Source: WLWS01 sp965243105 (GTDB taxonomy: Bacteria > Pseudomonadota > Gammaproteobacteria > Eutrophobiales > Eutrophobiaceae). From it: DNA of 64,000 bases. Where the stretch lies: contig CBDEUC010000003.1 in assembly GCA_965243105.1 (NCBI GenBank), positions 1,612,001 to 1,676,000 on the forward strand, given 5' to 3'. Under the pieces are notes generated by a model. That model ran no database searches. It was not told the DNA's origin and saw only the letters and a program-made list of their open reading frames with translations. The translations under genes and the position numbers were made by a program. Of the stretch, positions 52,029 to 61,445 are shown one piece after another (position 1 is the stretch's first letter; every line of letters starts with the position of its first letter).

Positions 52029-54047
52029 GTGAAACCCAGTAGCGACCTGTTACAACAATTGCTGGGCGCTTTACTTGCGTTTTATTCCATTTCTGTTCAT
52101 GCAAGCCCGGTATATTTTTCCCCTGACCAGGTCAGGGCCGGTAAGGAGCTGTACCTGGAACATTGTGCCTCCTGTCATGCTGCTGACTTGAGCGGTGCCG
52201 GGGCTGCCGCACTAAAAGGTAAGGTCTTTCTTAATCGCTGGACCAGGGGTGATCAGACCCTGGGCGATCTTATTTTTACCAACCGAAGTTCCATGCCACT
52301 GGGAAATGCCGGCATACTTTCAAAACAGGAATACTTTGATATTTCAGTCTATTTACTCACAGAGAACGGTCACCCGGTTGGCACTGAGTCACTGGCGATG
52401 GATGACGCGGCGGTGGAAACCATTAAAGTCGGTCAATTCAATAAGGACTTTGATCCCCAGGTACATAATCAACAATGCCCGGATGTGAATTACCTGGATC
52501 AGGACCAGGACCCGGCTGACTGGGGTCCATCTGATGCCGAGCTGAAAAATAGCGAAAACGACCACCAATGGCTATTGCCGAGCAAGGGTTATAGTGGACA
52601 ACGCTATTCAACATTGTCGCAAATAACGAAGGAGAACGTTAGCCAGTTGCAGGCAGTTTGTGCATATGATTCGGGTGATATGGATCCGATGCAGTCCTAC
52701 CTGGGTATGCACAATGATCGCCTGTATTTTGCCTCCAATCATTCCACCTTTGCCGTTGATGCTGCTAATTGTAAGTTAATCTGGCGGTATGACCGTAAAT
52801 CACGTTGCGATGAAATCTGGGGCAGGGCGAGAGGTGTTGGTTTAAAGAACGGTATTCTTATCCGTGGTACACCGGATGGTTACTTGCTGGCATTGAATGC
52901 AAAAACAGGTGAACGCATTTGGGAGCGACGTGTCAGTGATACCACTTCGGGTGGTGGCGGCCTGTCCATGCCGGCATTGATCTATGATGACCTTGTTTTC
53001 ATGGGGCCAGCGCCAACTGAAGTTGGTTTAAAAGGCTGGGTTAAGGCGTTTAATATCTACTCGGGTGAACTGGCCTGGACGTTTAACGTTGTTCCCGAAC
53101 CTGGCCAGCCAGGTGCTGATACCTGGGGCTCGGATGAGTCCTTGATCCGCGGTGGTGGAGGTGTCTGGACACCTTTTACCGTGGATGTAGAAACATCTAC
53201 TTTATACCTGGCCTCGGGAAACCCCAGCCCAGCCTATTACGATGATGATCGCCCGGGTAAAAACCTCTATACCAATGCTGCTATTGCCCTTGATGCTCAT
53301 ACCGGGAAATTAAAATGGTACCGTCAATTCACACCTGAAGATTTTCATGACTGGGATTTAAACCATGCCAGCCCGATAATTACAATTAATGAAAGTGGAC
53401 AGGAACGGCAGTTGTTAATCGTTGCAGGCAAGGATGGATTTATCCACGGCGTTGACAGGAAAAGTACCGACGTGTTGTATTCAACAGAGCTATCAAGACA
53501 GGTAAACACCCGGGTTAAAACCACCACAGATAACGACACTCGTTTTTGCCCCGGTCTTTATGGCGGAACGCAATGGAATGGCCCGGCATTCAGTCCTGTT
53601 ACAAAAAGTATTTATGTCAATACCATGGAATGGTGCGCTTCGCTGCGCAAGACGGATGAAATACGTTATGTTTTTGGCGGTTTTTATATTGGCGGTATGT
53701 TCAAGATGGATCCCTATGAAACTGCTTATGCGAATTTAACTTCCATGGATGCCTTAACTGGCAGAATAAACTGGCGTTATAAGTCAAAACAGCTAATGAC
53801 GGCAGCAGTGACCGTCACGGCATCAAACCTGGTTATGTCGGGTGAAATTGAAGGGAATTTTTTTATTCTTGATGCTGATAACGGCAGCAAGCTGTTTGAC
53901 TATAATCTCGGTGAATCACTCGGCGCCGGTATCATTACCTACGCCGTGAATGGCAGGCAATACATTGCTGTCGCGAGCGGTACAGCATCACCGATCTGGT
54001 ATCAAAAACCGGCTTCTGCAAAAATCCACCTGTTCGCCTTACCTTAA
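52029..54047 (+). CDS. periplasmic cytochrome c-PQQ dehydrogenase (PVA-dehydrogenase-like)
   Basis: A 672-residue exported enzyme: signal peptide (LLGALLAFYSISVHA), then a cytochrome c domain with CASCH (Cys46-Cys49-His50) and axial Met region SMPLGNAG, followed by a PQQ beta-propeller with Trp-docking repeats such as GERIWERRV, GELAWTFNV, GKLKWYRQF and GRINWRYKS. The cytochrome at the N-terminus, not the C-terminus, resembles polyvinyl-alcohol dehydrogenase. GTG 52029 is the start: upstream in-frame codons overlap the Fe-S gene and destroy the signal peptide. It oxidises an alcohol or similar compound. Confidence 0.82.
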   Translation: MKPSSDLLQQLLGALLAFYSISVHASPVYFSPDQVRAGKELYLEHCASCHAADLSGAGAAALKGKVFLNRWTRGDQTLGDLIFTNRSSMPLGNAGILSKQEYFDISVYLLTENGHPVGTESLAMDDAAVETIKVGQFNKDFDPQVHNQQCPDVNYLDQDQDPADWGPSDAELKNSENDHQWLLPSKGYSGQRYSTLSQITKENVSQLQAVCAYDSGDMDPMQSYLGMHNDRLYFASNHSTFAVDAANCKLIWRYDRKSRCDEIWGRARGVGLKNGILIRGTPDGYLLALNAKTGERIWERRVSDTTSGGGGLSMPALIYDDLVFMGPAPTEVGLKGWVKAFNIYSGELAWTFNVVPEPGQPGADTWGSDESLIRGGGGVWTPFTVDVETSTLYLASGNPSPAYYDDDRPGKNLYTNAAIALDAHTGKLKWYRQFTPEDFHDWDLNHASPIITINESGQERQLLIVAGKDGFIHGVDRKSTDVLYSTELSRQVNTRVKTTTDNDTRFCPGLYGGTQWNGPAFSPVTKSIYVNTMEWCASLRKTDEIRYVFGGFYIGGMFKMDPYETAYANLTSMDALTGRINWRYKSKQLMTAAVTVTASNLVMSGEIEGNFFILDADNGSKLFDYNLGESLGAGIITYAVNGRQYIAVASGTASPIWYQKPASAKIHLFALP

Positions 54048-54151
54048 AGAAAAAGCAATAACTCCTGGAGCCTCTCCACGAGCGAGGATAAAAGCGCGAT
54101 CAAGGCCGGCTAGTTTTGGACGTGGTTTATCTCGAAGGCCGAAGCGTTGCT

Positions 54152-55075
54152 TCAGGAATCAAGCTGCTGCAGTACTTCAATATGCTCGGGGGAAAGCCCA
54201 CAACAGCCGCCTATGACCTGTACCCCCGAATCCAGCCAGCCGGAAGCGTATTGGAGGAACTCTGGCGGTGGAATGATCTCGTCAAATTGCCAGGAGGGCA
54301 TTTTAAAGTAGCCGGAGTCTGGATAGGCCATCAGCACGCCGCTGTGATGTTGCCTCAAGAGGGAAATTGCATCCTCGACCAGGTTGGAAGGTGTGTGCAT
54401 GATCCCGGCGGCATCCAGTTCATAATCATCAAGCAGTTTTACAATTTCCTCGAAGGGGATATCCCGATCACGGGCAAAGCTGAGGAGTTCACCCTTCTCA
54501 TTTCGACGCGCCGAAAAGCCCGCCCACACCGGCAGCCCGGTGGCAAGCGCAGCTTCGATCACCAGGGGTATGCGCTCCGGGTAATACAGCATCTCCAGCA
54601 ATACCAGGTCGCAGCCTTGCTCTTTTATTATGGATGCCAGTTCTGAATAGGCATCCATCAGCCTGGTCTTTGATAGTGTCCTGGTCGTGTCGGCCGCATC
54701 CGTGCCGACGGTGATAGGGCTCATGTGGGAAAGTGAACCCGCGATGAGTACATCATTGCGGCCGCTTTCCTCGCGTGCCTGTTTTGCTGCGGCGATGGCA
54801 TTGCTGTTGATCTCATGCAGGCGATCGGCGTAGCCCGCCGGTTCAAGCATCAGGCGAGACGAGGCATAGGTGTTGGCGGTAATGATATCGGCACCGGCCC
54901 TGATGTAGTCCAGGTGGATCTCGGTCAGGGTAGCCAGGTTGTCGATGGTGGCGACGCCGCACCAGGCGTCAGCATTCATTCTTACACCGCGCCGCTCCAG
55001 CTCAGTGCCTGTGCCGCCATCGAGGACAACAAGCTTGCCGCTTGCCAACCGGTTTTGTATTTCTGTAGTAGCCAT
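54152..55075 (-). CDS. homocysteine S-methyltransferase family protein
   Basis: A 307-residue (beta/alpha)8 enzyme with the N-terminal LDGGTGTELERRG, a single Cys region, and the C-terminal zinc ligands GGCCGLSPEH. The family moves methyl groups from betaine, SMM or similar donors to homocysteine or another thiol. ATG 55075 gives MATTEIQNRLASGKLVVLDGG, the normal start; the in-frame ATG at 55135 would extend it. The first zinc Cys is not obvious by eye, so activity needs checking. The neighbours do not point to a specific donor. Confidence 0.8.
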   Translation of the reverse strand: MATTEIQNRLASGKLVVLDGGTGTELERRGVRMNADAWCGVATIDNLATLTEIHLDYIRAGADIITANTYASSRLMLEPAGYADRLHEINSNAIAAAKQAREESGRNDVLIAGSLSHMSPITVGTDAADTTRTLSKTRLMDAYSELASIIKEQGCDLVLLEMLYYPERIPLVIEAALATGLPVWAGFSARRNEKGELLSFARDRDIPFEEIVKLLDDYELDAAGIMHTPSNLVEDAISLLRQHHSGVLMAYPDSGYFKMPSWQFDEIIPPPEFLQYASGWLDSGVQVIGGCCGLSPEHIEVLQQLDS

Positions 55076-55200
55076 GATTGAGCGAACTATACGCAAATCA
55101 TTTTGCCTGTCCATGCCGAATACCAGGAAAAACAAACATTAAACAGAGACAAGTAGTAAAAAAGACGGCTCGTTCTCTTACAGGCAATACGGTGCATATC

Positions 55201-55248
55201 TTGACGCAGATCAAAATCGCCACGCCGGGGATATTTATATTTAAAGGT
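55201..55248 (+). promoter_or_regulatory. FNR/ANR box and class II promoter of the cytochrome c gene
   Basis: TTGACGCAGATCAA at 55201-55214 matches 9 of 10 conserved bases of the FNR/ANR box. A TATATT -10 is at 55236-55241, giving a start near 55248, so the box is centred about 41 bp upstream, the exact class II distance. Expression in low oxygen is predicted. Confidence 0.75.
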
Positions 55249-55282
55249 ATAAATGAACTGTTCATAGATGGAGGACACTGAA

Positions 55283-55786
55283 ATGATGAATTCACAAGAG
55301 CTAATTCTCCTTGTTCAAGGCATCGCCCTGCTGCTTGCCGGCCAGCACGTGGTGGCTTCTGAAAGCAGCGAGAGAATTGATACCGAGTACTACAGTGTCA
55401 GCGGCAACAGCGTGGATGCTGATACTTTCAGGGGCTACTCCGCCTACCACCAGGCCTGTGTCAGCTGCCACGGGGTGGGTGGCGAGGGCAGTCCCGGCAT
55501 GCCATCGCTGCTAAGGACCGTGGAAGGTATGTCCATGGCGACCTTTGAGGTGAAGGTGCTGCATCGGGTCGCGGTGAGATTCTCCACCGATGACTGGTAT
55601 AACCTGGAGCAGGCCATGTTCAAGGAAATTCTGAAGCAGCAAAAAAGGAACAGCAATGAGCTGATCAGCATGCCGAAGTGGGAGAAGAACCCCATGGTTG
55701 CCGAGAATGTTCAGAATATCTATCGCTACCTTAAAGCCCGCGCAGACGGTGTTCTCGATAGTGACAAGCCGGGAGTGTTAAAGTAA
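55283..55786 (+). CDS. exported c-type cytochrome
   Basis: A 167-residue monohaem cytochrome: signal peptide (LILLVQGIALLLAGQHVVA), CVSCH at residues 59-63, and a candidate axial Met in LISMPKWEKNP near 130. ATG 55283 has GGAGG 9 nt upstream (55270-55274). It belongs to the cytochrome c class I fold. It is predicted to be FNR-activated and could serve a low-oxygen electron transport chain. It is followed by the metal-efflux permease, 85 bp away on the same strand. Confidence 0.85.
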   Translation: MMNSQELILLVQGIALLLAGQHVVASESSERIDTEYYSVSGNSVDADTFRGYSAYHQACVSCHGVGGEGSPGMPSLLRTVEGMSMATFEVKVLHRVAVRFSTDDWYNLEQAMFKEILKQQKRNSNELISMPKWEKNPMVAENVQNIYRYLKARADGVLDSDKPGVLK

Positions 55787-55871
55787 AGCAACCGGGCCGG
55801 CACGTATTTGTGGCATTACGGGTTGCTCACAAGCAGGGTCTTAACGCGCCCGTTATGAGAGAATCACCGCC

Positions 55872-56879
55872 ATGGAACACCATTGCTGCCACGAACCTGC
55901 CGATACGGTTTCTATTGATAAGAAGCTGAAGATCTCGGTGCTCGTGCTGGGCATTGTAATTGCCTTGTCCTTTGTGCCGCATCCATCGCTGGAGGCGCTT
56001 AACGAGAGCCTGCTGTCTTACCTTGGCTTAATCTGGTGGGCGGTGTTGCTGGGTCTTTTCCTTGGCGGGTTGATTGATCACTTTGTTCCCGGTGGCTTTA
56101 TCAACCGCGCACTGGGCGGTCGCTCGATCCTGTCCCTGTTTCGTGCAGTGCTTGCCGGTTTCCTCCTGTCTGCCTGCTCCCATGGGATCCTCGCCATTGC
56201 CATGCAACTCTACAAGAAGGGGGCAAGCGTGGCTGCCACCATGACTTTCCTGCTGGCCTCGCCCTGGGCCAACTTGCCCGTCACCGTGCTGCTGTTCAGT
56301 TTCTTTGGCTGGCAGGCGCTGTTGTTTGTTGTTGGCGCCATGCTGGTGGCGCTGGTCACCGGCATAATTTTCCTCGGGCTTGAACAGGCGGGACTAATCG
56401 AGGGCTCAAGGGAATATGCCATCGAGGGATCGACGGAATGGACGGCTATTCACAACTTTGATCTTAATGAAAGCGTGCAGGGTGTTTACCGCGGCAGCCT
56501 GCAGCTCGCCAACATGGTGTTATGGTGGATCATCATTGGTGTGCTCGCCGCCGCACTCATCGGTGCCTATGTGCCCCATCACATCTTCATGGATTACTTC
56601 GGTGCATCTTTCCAGGGGCTCAGCCTGACCCTGCTTGCAGCCACGGTGATCGAAGTCTGTAGCGAGGGTAGTTCGCCCATTGCCTTTGAGATATACAACA
56701 AGGTCGGCGTGCTGGGTAATCCCTTCGTGTTTCTCATGGCGGGCGTGGTCACCGACTACACCGAGATTGGCCTTATCTGGAGCAACATCGGCAGGAAGGC
56801 GGCCATCTGGCTGCCGCTGGTCACGGTGCCGCAGGTGTTACTGCTGGGCTATCTTTTCAACGTGGGGTTAACAGGCTGA
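55872..56879 (+). CDS. UPF0718/SO_0444-type metal-efflux permease
   Basis: A 335-residue protein with about eight to ten membrane helices and an N-terminal metal-binding sequence MEHHCCHEPAD. Characteristic motifs are LSACSHGILAIA (helix 3), SPWANLPVT and VIEVCSEGSSPIAFEIYNK. The SO_0444-type permeases, formerly DUF318, are associated with copper/zinc efflux or arsenic transport. It ends 22 bp inside the convergent regulator gene (its stop and that gene's stop overlap). A copper role would suit the neighbouring cytochrome. Confidence 0.8.
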   Translation: MEHHCCHEPADTVSIDKKLKISVLVLGIVIALSFVPHPSLEALNESLLSYLGLIWWAVLLGLFLGGLIDHFVPGGFINRALGGRSILSLFRAVLAGFLLSACSHGILAIAMQLYKKGASVAATMTFLLASPWANLPVTVLLFSFFGWQALLFVVGAMLVALVTGIIFLGLEQAGLIEGSREYAIEGSTEWTAIHNFDLNESVQGVYRGSLQLANMVLWWIIIGVLAAALIGAYVPHHIFMDYFGASFQGLSLTLLAATVIEVCSEGSSPIAFEIYNKVGVLGNPFVFLMAGVVTDYTEIGLIWSNIGRKAAIWLPLVTVPQVLLLGYLFNVGLTG

Positions 56880-58893
56880 TATCCGCATCTTCCTCCGTGA
56901 TGCGGCTATAGAATACTTCGCTGTGATCGTTGGACACTCCAATCCCTGAAAAATAAATAATATCGGGCAGGCTGGCCACCGGCTCTTCCTGCATCGTTTC
57001 AATGTCCAGTCTCCATAAGCGGGTCAGGCCTTCTTCTTCGCGCACGAGGTAATAGAGGAAGCTGTCCTTTAGCTGCCAGTTGTTCCAGTCCACCGGCGCA
57101 AGCCTGTCGGTGACGAGGCTTTCTTCCGTATCTACACCGAGTGCCTTGCGCCAGATCCCCGGGCTGTCCGCCTTGCTATAGTATAGGTACTCGCTACCGG
57201 GGCCGACCATGGCGCGCTTTCCGTCTTTTACAAGTTGCGAAAGCGTTTGCTCCTCGATTTGAAATTTATAAATCCCCCATTCCTCATTTGCTTTCATACC
57301 AAGCACAACATAGCTGCCGTCCGGGCTCCATGCAGGGGCAAAGGCATTGGGTATGTTGGTTGGCTGTACCACGTTGCGTGTTTCAACATCGTGCAGCTGC
57401 AGGCGGTAGTGACTTTCATTGGGCACCACGTAGGCGAGGGCATTGTTAACCGGTGACCATCGGGGTGAGAGCACCCAGGGCCCACGAAAATCGGTGAGGC
57501 GATATTCATCGTCACTGTCGCGGATCCAGATCTCTGCTGCGCCTGTACGATCGGAAACATAGGCCAGCAGTTTTCCATCACTGGAGAAGCGTGGATCCCA
57601 GTTCACTCCCTTGTCGGGAACGAGCTGTGTTACCGAAGAGATCCCTTCAAGTGAAACGCTCAAAATCTCGCTGCGTTGATGCCAGCTCTCCAGCGCGACG
57701 ACTCCCGAGCCTGATACCGCGAGGGCATCACCGCCGTGCAGTGCTTCGGGCACCTGCCGTTGTACACCCCCTTGAATGCTTTTAAACCAGAGCTGGAAAG
57801 GACCAAGGCGATTGGAGGTGAAGAAGAGGCCCTCGCTGTCATGGGACCAGGCAAGACCGTGGATCTTTACATTGTCATTTGTAAGTCGAACAAAGTCTTC
57901 ATCTCCATCGAGCCTGCGCCAGTAAAGATCTTCCACGCCGAGATCCTGGTAGCGCGTAATGGCAATAGACCTGCCATCGGGGCTCAATGCCATGTCATCC
58001 ACACGCTCTTCTCCTGGCATGAAAGCCTCCTGCTTTCCGGATTCAATATCGATTATGCTCATGCTGCCAAAGTGCGCACCCCTTTGCCGTTCAACAAAGA
58101 TGAGCGACTTGCCATCCGGCGTCCACTCAAGATCGTTTACCCCACCATCGGCGCACTCGCCGTGGCGCGTGGTTCTGCCGCCAACGCTGGAGATGGAAAG
58201 AATGCGACAGCCCCTGTCCCGGTCAAAGCGGGCAAAGGCGATTCGACCACCGTCGGGAGAGAACACCGGCTGGTGGTCGATGGCCTGCTCCTCGGTGACC
58301 TGTGAAAGACCGTCACCACCCAGCTCCCTTATATAAAGGTGTCGCTGCCCGGCACCGGCAGCCACGGTGTAGGCCAGCAGCTTGCCGTCGGGGCTGAATA
58401 CGGGTTGGCGCTCGGCGCGGTCGCTCACCAGTAACTTTTCAACTTGATAGCTCTGGACTGGCCCGGCCTGTTGGTTGAGGATAAAAACAACTGCCACGGC
58501 CAACACTACTCCAAACGCGAATTTCAACTTGTGGCCTGTCTTTAAACCAGGTCGCGCGTCCTCAAGCTTAAGCCGATAGCCCACCTTGGACACGGTTTCG
58601 ATAAAAATCGGTACTTGAAGGTCTTTTTCAAAAAGGCGCCGAAGGATGGAGATACAGCGGGTGATAGCATCGTCGGTCACCGGCCGGCCATCCCAGGCCT
58701 GCTCAATAAGCTGCTGCCGGCTTACCGCCTCACCTGCATTTTCCCCCAGCACCATGAGTACTCTCATCACCTTGGGCTCAAGGCGAATGGACTGCTCTTC
58801 GTGGATAACCAGGTTCTCCCCGGGCAGCACGGCACACTGGCCCAGCTGCAGCTGTTCCTCGCTTTTTCGTCTCAGATTTACAACTTTATTCAC
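56857..58893 (-). CDS. CadC-like membrane transcription regulator with TolB/WD40-like propeller
   Basis: A 678-residue protein. The N-terminal OmpR/PhoB-type winged helix (about 15-108) includes RLEPKVMRVLMVLGEN, AWDGRPVTDDAITRCISILRR and FIETVSKVGYRL. One membrane helix covers about 120-140. The periplasmic part is a beta-propeller of PD40/TolB repeats (VFSPDGKLLAYT, VFSPDGGRIAFA, ALSPDGRSIAIT, RFSSDGKLLAYV). ToxR/CadC-type regulators sense periplasmic cues and act on DNA from the membrane. Its target is unknown. Confidence 0.85.
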   Translation of the reverse strand: MNKVVNLRRKSEEQLQLGQCAVLPGENLVIHEEQSIRLEPKVMRVLMVLGENAGEAVSRQQLIEQAWDGRPVTDDAITRCISILRRLFEKDLQVPIFIETVSKVGYRLKLEDARPGLKTGHKLKFAFGVVLAVAVVFILNQQAGPVQSYQVEKLLVSDRAERQPVFSPDGKLLAYTVAAGAGQRHLYIRELGGDGLSQVTEEQAIDHQPVFSPDGGRIAFARFDRDRGCRILSISSVGGRTTRHGECADGGVNDLEWTPDGKSLIFVERQRGAHFGSMSIIDIESGKQEAFMPGEERVDDMALSPDGRSIAITRYQDLGVEDLYWRRLDGDEDFVRLTNDNVKIHGLAWSHDSEGLFFTSNRLGPFQLWFKSIQGGVQRQVPEALHGGDALAVSGSGVVALESWHQRSEILSVSLEGISSVTQLVPDKGVNWDPRFSSDGKLLAYVSDRTGAAEIWIRDSDDEYRLTDFRGPWVLSPRWSPVNNALAYVVPNESHYRLQLHDVETRNVVQPTNIPNAFAPAWSPDGSYVVLGMKANEEWGIYKFQIEEQTLSQLVKDGKRAMVGPGSEYLYYSKADSPGIWRKALGVDTEESLVTDRLAPVDWNNWQLKDSFLYYLVREEEGLTRLWRLDIETMQEEPVASLPDIIYFSGIGVSNDHSEVFYSRITEEDADISLLTPR

Positions 58894-59014
58894 GTCCTGG
58901 GCCCCATCGACACGCCATCGAGTAGATATCGGGAAATTATCGGAATTTTATCAGTTAATTCGAGCGCGAGAGGCGCTTAATCCTGCCATCAACACACACC
59001 CTGGAGAAAGAGAT

Positions 59015-60358
59015 ATGCGTTTTTACCCAGTAACAGTCCTTGCCCTCCTGCTGGGCCTCGTTTGCCCGCTTTCAGCGGAAGTTTTCACCACCGGTGACCT
59101 CGTGAGAAAAGCCGACCTCGGGTTCAGGTTGGCGGTGGATGGCGATAGCCTGGTCGTTAGAAGACTAACGGCGGACTCGCCGGCAGCAAAAGCCGGCCTG
59201 AAGGACAAGGACATCGTGCTTGGCTTTAATGGCCGGGAAGTGAAGCAACCGCTTGACGATCGCCGGCTTATTTACCGCTACGCCGGCGATGCACCTCTAA
59301 AGCTAAAACTCAGCCGTGATGGCAAGCCACTCAACCTGGCATTCACACCGCCACCGCGCCCGTGGGAAGCCATGCCCGGTGCCGACAGCTACTACGGTGT
59401 CCTCGACATGCCCGACGGCTCGCGTCTTCGAAGCCTGGTCGCGGTGCCCGCAGGAGAGAAAAAGAAAATGCCAGCCATCTTCCTGGTGCAATGGGTGTCT
59501 TGCAGTTCCCTGGAATACCGTGAGCAAAGCGGCGGCAGTAAGGTACAGGCGCAGCTCCTGCGTGAAACTGGTCGTGCCTTTATCAGGGTCGAGCGAAGTG
59601 GTGATGGCGACAGTGAAGGCCCTGCCTGTCATCAACTTGATTACGACACCGAGCTTGAGCATTACTACCATGCTTTTAAGCAATTGCAGGATCATCCTCG
59701 CATTCAAGGCGATAACATCATTCTCTTTGGCTCCAGCCTCGGCTCTACCATGGCGCCCTTGCTGGCAGAGAAACTCTGGCAGGATGGCATCAAGGTAAAA
59801 GGAATCATGGTGCAGGGCGGTGGTGGCGTAACCTACCTCGAGCGCATGATGTCCTTTGAGCGTGCCTACCTTGAGCGACGCCCCGAGGTGGACCCGGCGT
59901 CCATACATAACGAGATCATGGACCGAGTGCGTTTTTACACACAGTACTTCATTGAACAGCGCAGCCCCAATGATGTTGCGAAAGATTCAGCGGCGATGAA
60001 GCGGGTGTTTAACGATATTCGTGGACTTGATGCCAGGACCCAGTATGGCAGGCCCCATGCCTGGCACCAGCAGGCCGCGCAGCATAATTTTCTCAAGGCC
60101 TGGTACACCGTGATTGTTCCCGTGCTCGTGGTGTTCAACGAGTTTGACCAGTACGAGATGGAACACGGCCATCGAATGATTACCGATATGATCAACCGGT
60201 GGCGGCCGGGCACGGCAACTTACGTCATGCAAAAGGGAATGGGGCACAGTAACTACCGCTTTAACTCTCTGGAAGAGGCCTACGCCGATGAAACAGGTGT
60301 CGCCGAGCCCGAAACCTTTGCCTCGGTGCTGGTGAAATGGGTGAATGGCCTGGAATAG
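59015..60358 (+). CDS. exported PDZ and alpha/beta-hydrolase fusion protein
   Basis: A 447-residue protein: signal peptide (VTVLALLLGLVCPLSA), a PDZ-like domain (about 25-115, with AAKAGLKDKDIVLGFNGREV) and an alpha/beta-hydrolase domain (about 130-447) with nucleophile Ser in LFGSSLGSTMAP, an acid candidate in FNEFDQYE and His in KGMGHSNYRF. ATG 59015 with GGAG upstream is the start. The hydrolase may act on peptides or esters. PDZ with hydrolase in one periplasmic chain is uncommon. Confidence 0.8.
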   Translation: MRFYPVTVLALLLGLVCPLSAEVFTTGDLVRKADLGFRLAVDGDSLVVRRLTADSPAAKAGLKDKDIVLGFNGREVKQPLDDRRLIYRYAGDAPLKLKLSRDGKPLNLAFTPPPRPWEAMPGADSYYGVLDMPDGSRLRSLVAVPAGEKKKMPAIFLVQWVSCSSLEYREQSGGSKVQAQLLRETGRAFIRVERSGDGDSEGPACHQLDYDTELEHYYHAFKQLQDHPRIQGDNIILFGSSLGSTMAPLLAEKLWQDGIKVKGIMVQGGGGVTYLERMMSFERAYLERRPEVDPASIHNEIMDRVRFYTQYFIEQRSPNDVAKDSAAMKRVFNDIRGLDARTQYGRPHAWHQQAAQHNFLKAWYTVIVPVLVVFNEFDQYEMEHGHRMITDMINRWRPGTATYVMQKGMGHSNYRFNSLEEAYADETGVAEPETFASVLVKWVNGLE

Positions 60359-60412
60359 AGGATTATTTCCTCTATTCCCCGGGCTGTATACGGGTATGAT
60401 CATGTCTTTTAC

Positions 60413-61042
60413 ATGATTGATGAAGACATGAACTTTTGGGACAAGATAGCGGACTCCTACTCAAAGCGACCCATCGCCAACGAAGAGGCCTATCAACAAA
60501 AACTGGCCATGAGCCGGGAGTATTTTCGACCGGACATGCGCTTACTGGAATTTGGCTGTGGTACCGGCGGCACGGCCTTGCTTCATGCTCCCCATGTTGC
60601 CCACATTGATGCTATCGATGGTTCAGCCAACATGATCAATATTGCCAGGGAGCGGCAACAGGATTCTGAGATAACTAATGTCGACTACCATGTCGCCTCC
60701 ATTGAAGAATACCAGGCTGAAGCCGCTTCTTTTGACGCCATTCTTGGGCTGAGTATTTTGCACTTGCTGGAAGACAGGGATGGGGTTACTGCAAAGGTAT
60801 TTGAGTTGCTCAAGCCCGGCGGTGTATTTATCAGCAGCACCGCCTGTCTTGGAGACAGGCACAACTGGCTGAAACTGGCGGTACCGTTTTTCAGGTTGAT
60901 AGGAAAGATGCCACCTGTTCTCAGGTTTTTTACCGTGAAGGAATTACAGGATAGTTTTATTTCAAATAGGTTTACTATTGAAAAAACATGGAAGCCGGAG
61001 AAGGGTATAGCAACCTTTATTATTGCCAAAAAACCATCTTGA
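60413..61042 (+). CDS. class I SAM-dependent methyltransferase
   Basis: A 209-residue enzyme. The SAM-binding fold begins LLEFGCGTGGTALLHAP (motif I) with IDAIDGSANMINIAR (motif II) and FDAILGLSILHLL (motif IV). The N-terminal FWDKIADSYSKRPI is typical of small Methyltransf_11/25 proteins. A C-terminal hydrophobic region contributes KLAVPFFRLIGKMPPVLRFF. Its substrate is unknown. ATG 60413 is used; ATG 60428 is an equally good start. Confidence 0.85.
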   Translation: MIDEDMNFWDKIADSYSKRPIANEEAYQQKLAMSREYFRPDMRLLEFGCGTGGTALLHAPHVAHIDAIDGSANMINIARERQQDSEITNVDYHVASIEEYQAEAASFDAILGLSILHLLEDRDGVTAKVFELLKPGGVFISSTACLGDRHNWLKLAVPFFRLIGKMPPVLRFFTVKELQDSFISNRFTIEKTWKPEKGIATFIIAKKPS

Positions 61043-61074
61043 TACTGAATCAAAAAGTGCGATTATTTCTTCCC

Positions 61075-61416
61075 ATGGGAAAAACACCCTGCCTTGTACT
61101 GTTCTTTTTGTTGAACTTCAACCTGCAGCTTATGGCTTCCCCAACAGGTGCAGATGTAATAACTGCCTGCGAGGAATCACTGGCGAGTGATTTCCAGGGG
61201 ATGATGGGAATGATGTGCACCTGGTACGTCACCCCCTGTGACTGCACAACAGGGAAGGATCCCGAGATTCAGCGTGTCTGCCTGCCGGAAGACAAGGAAG
61301 TCGAAGATCTCGCCAGGGAGGTCATAGAAGGACTCAAATCAAAGCCCGAACTTCAATCAAAACCTGCTGAAGTGGCGTCGAGTATTATACTATCTGCCTC
61401 ATATCCCTGTGACTAA
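61075..61416 (+). CDS. small exported Cys-containing protein of unknown function
   Basis: A 113-residue protein with a signal peptide (CLVLFFLLNFNLQLMA) and seven cysteines: one in the signal peptide, the others in DVITACEES, MCTWYVTPCDCTTG, RVCLPE and the terminal SYPCD. It is likely a disulphide-bonded periplasmic protein. I do not recognise it. ATG 61075 is chosen as it gives a clean signal peptide; longer in-frame starts reach back to 60988, overlapping the methyltransferase. Confidence 0.5.
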   Translation: MGKTPCLVLFFLLNFNLQLMASPTGADVITACEESLASDFQGMMGMMCTWYVTPCDCTTGKDPEIQRVCLPEDKEVEDLAREVIEGLKSKPELQSKPAEVASSIILSASYPCD

Positions 61417-61445
61417 AATGCCTATTCAGGTAATCCATATTGGAA

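Noticed and set aside
58646..59014. A 123-codon extension of the PDZ-hydrolase gene
   Set aside because: It runs antisense through the winged-helix regulator and hides the signal peptide. ATG 59015 with GGAG upstream is the natural start.
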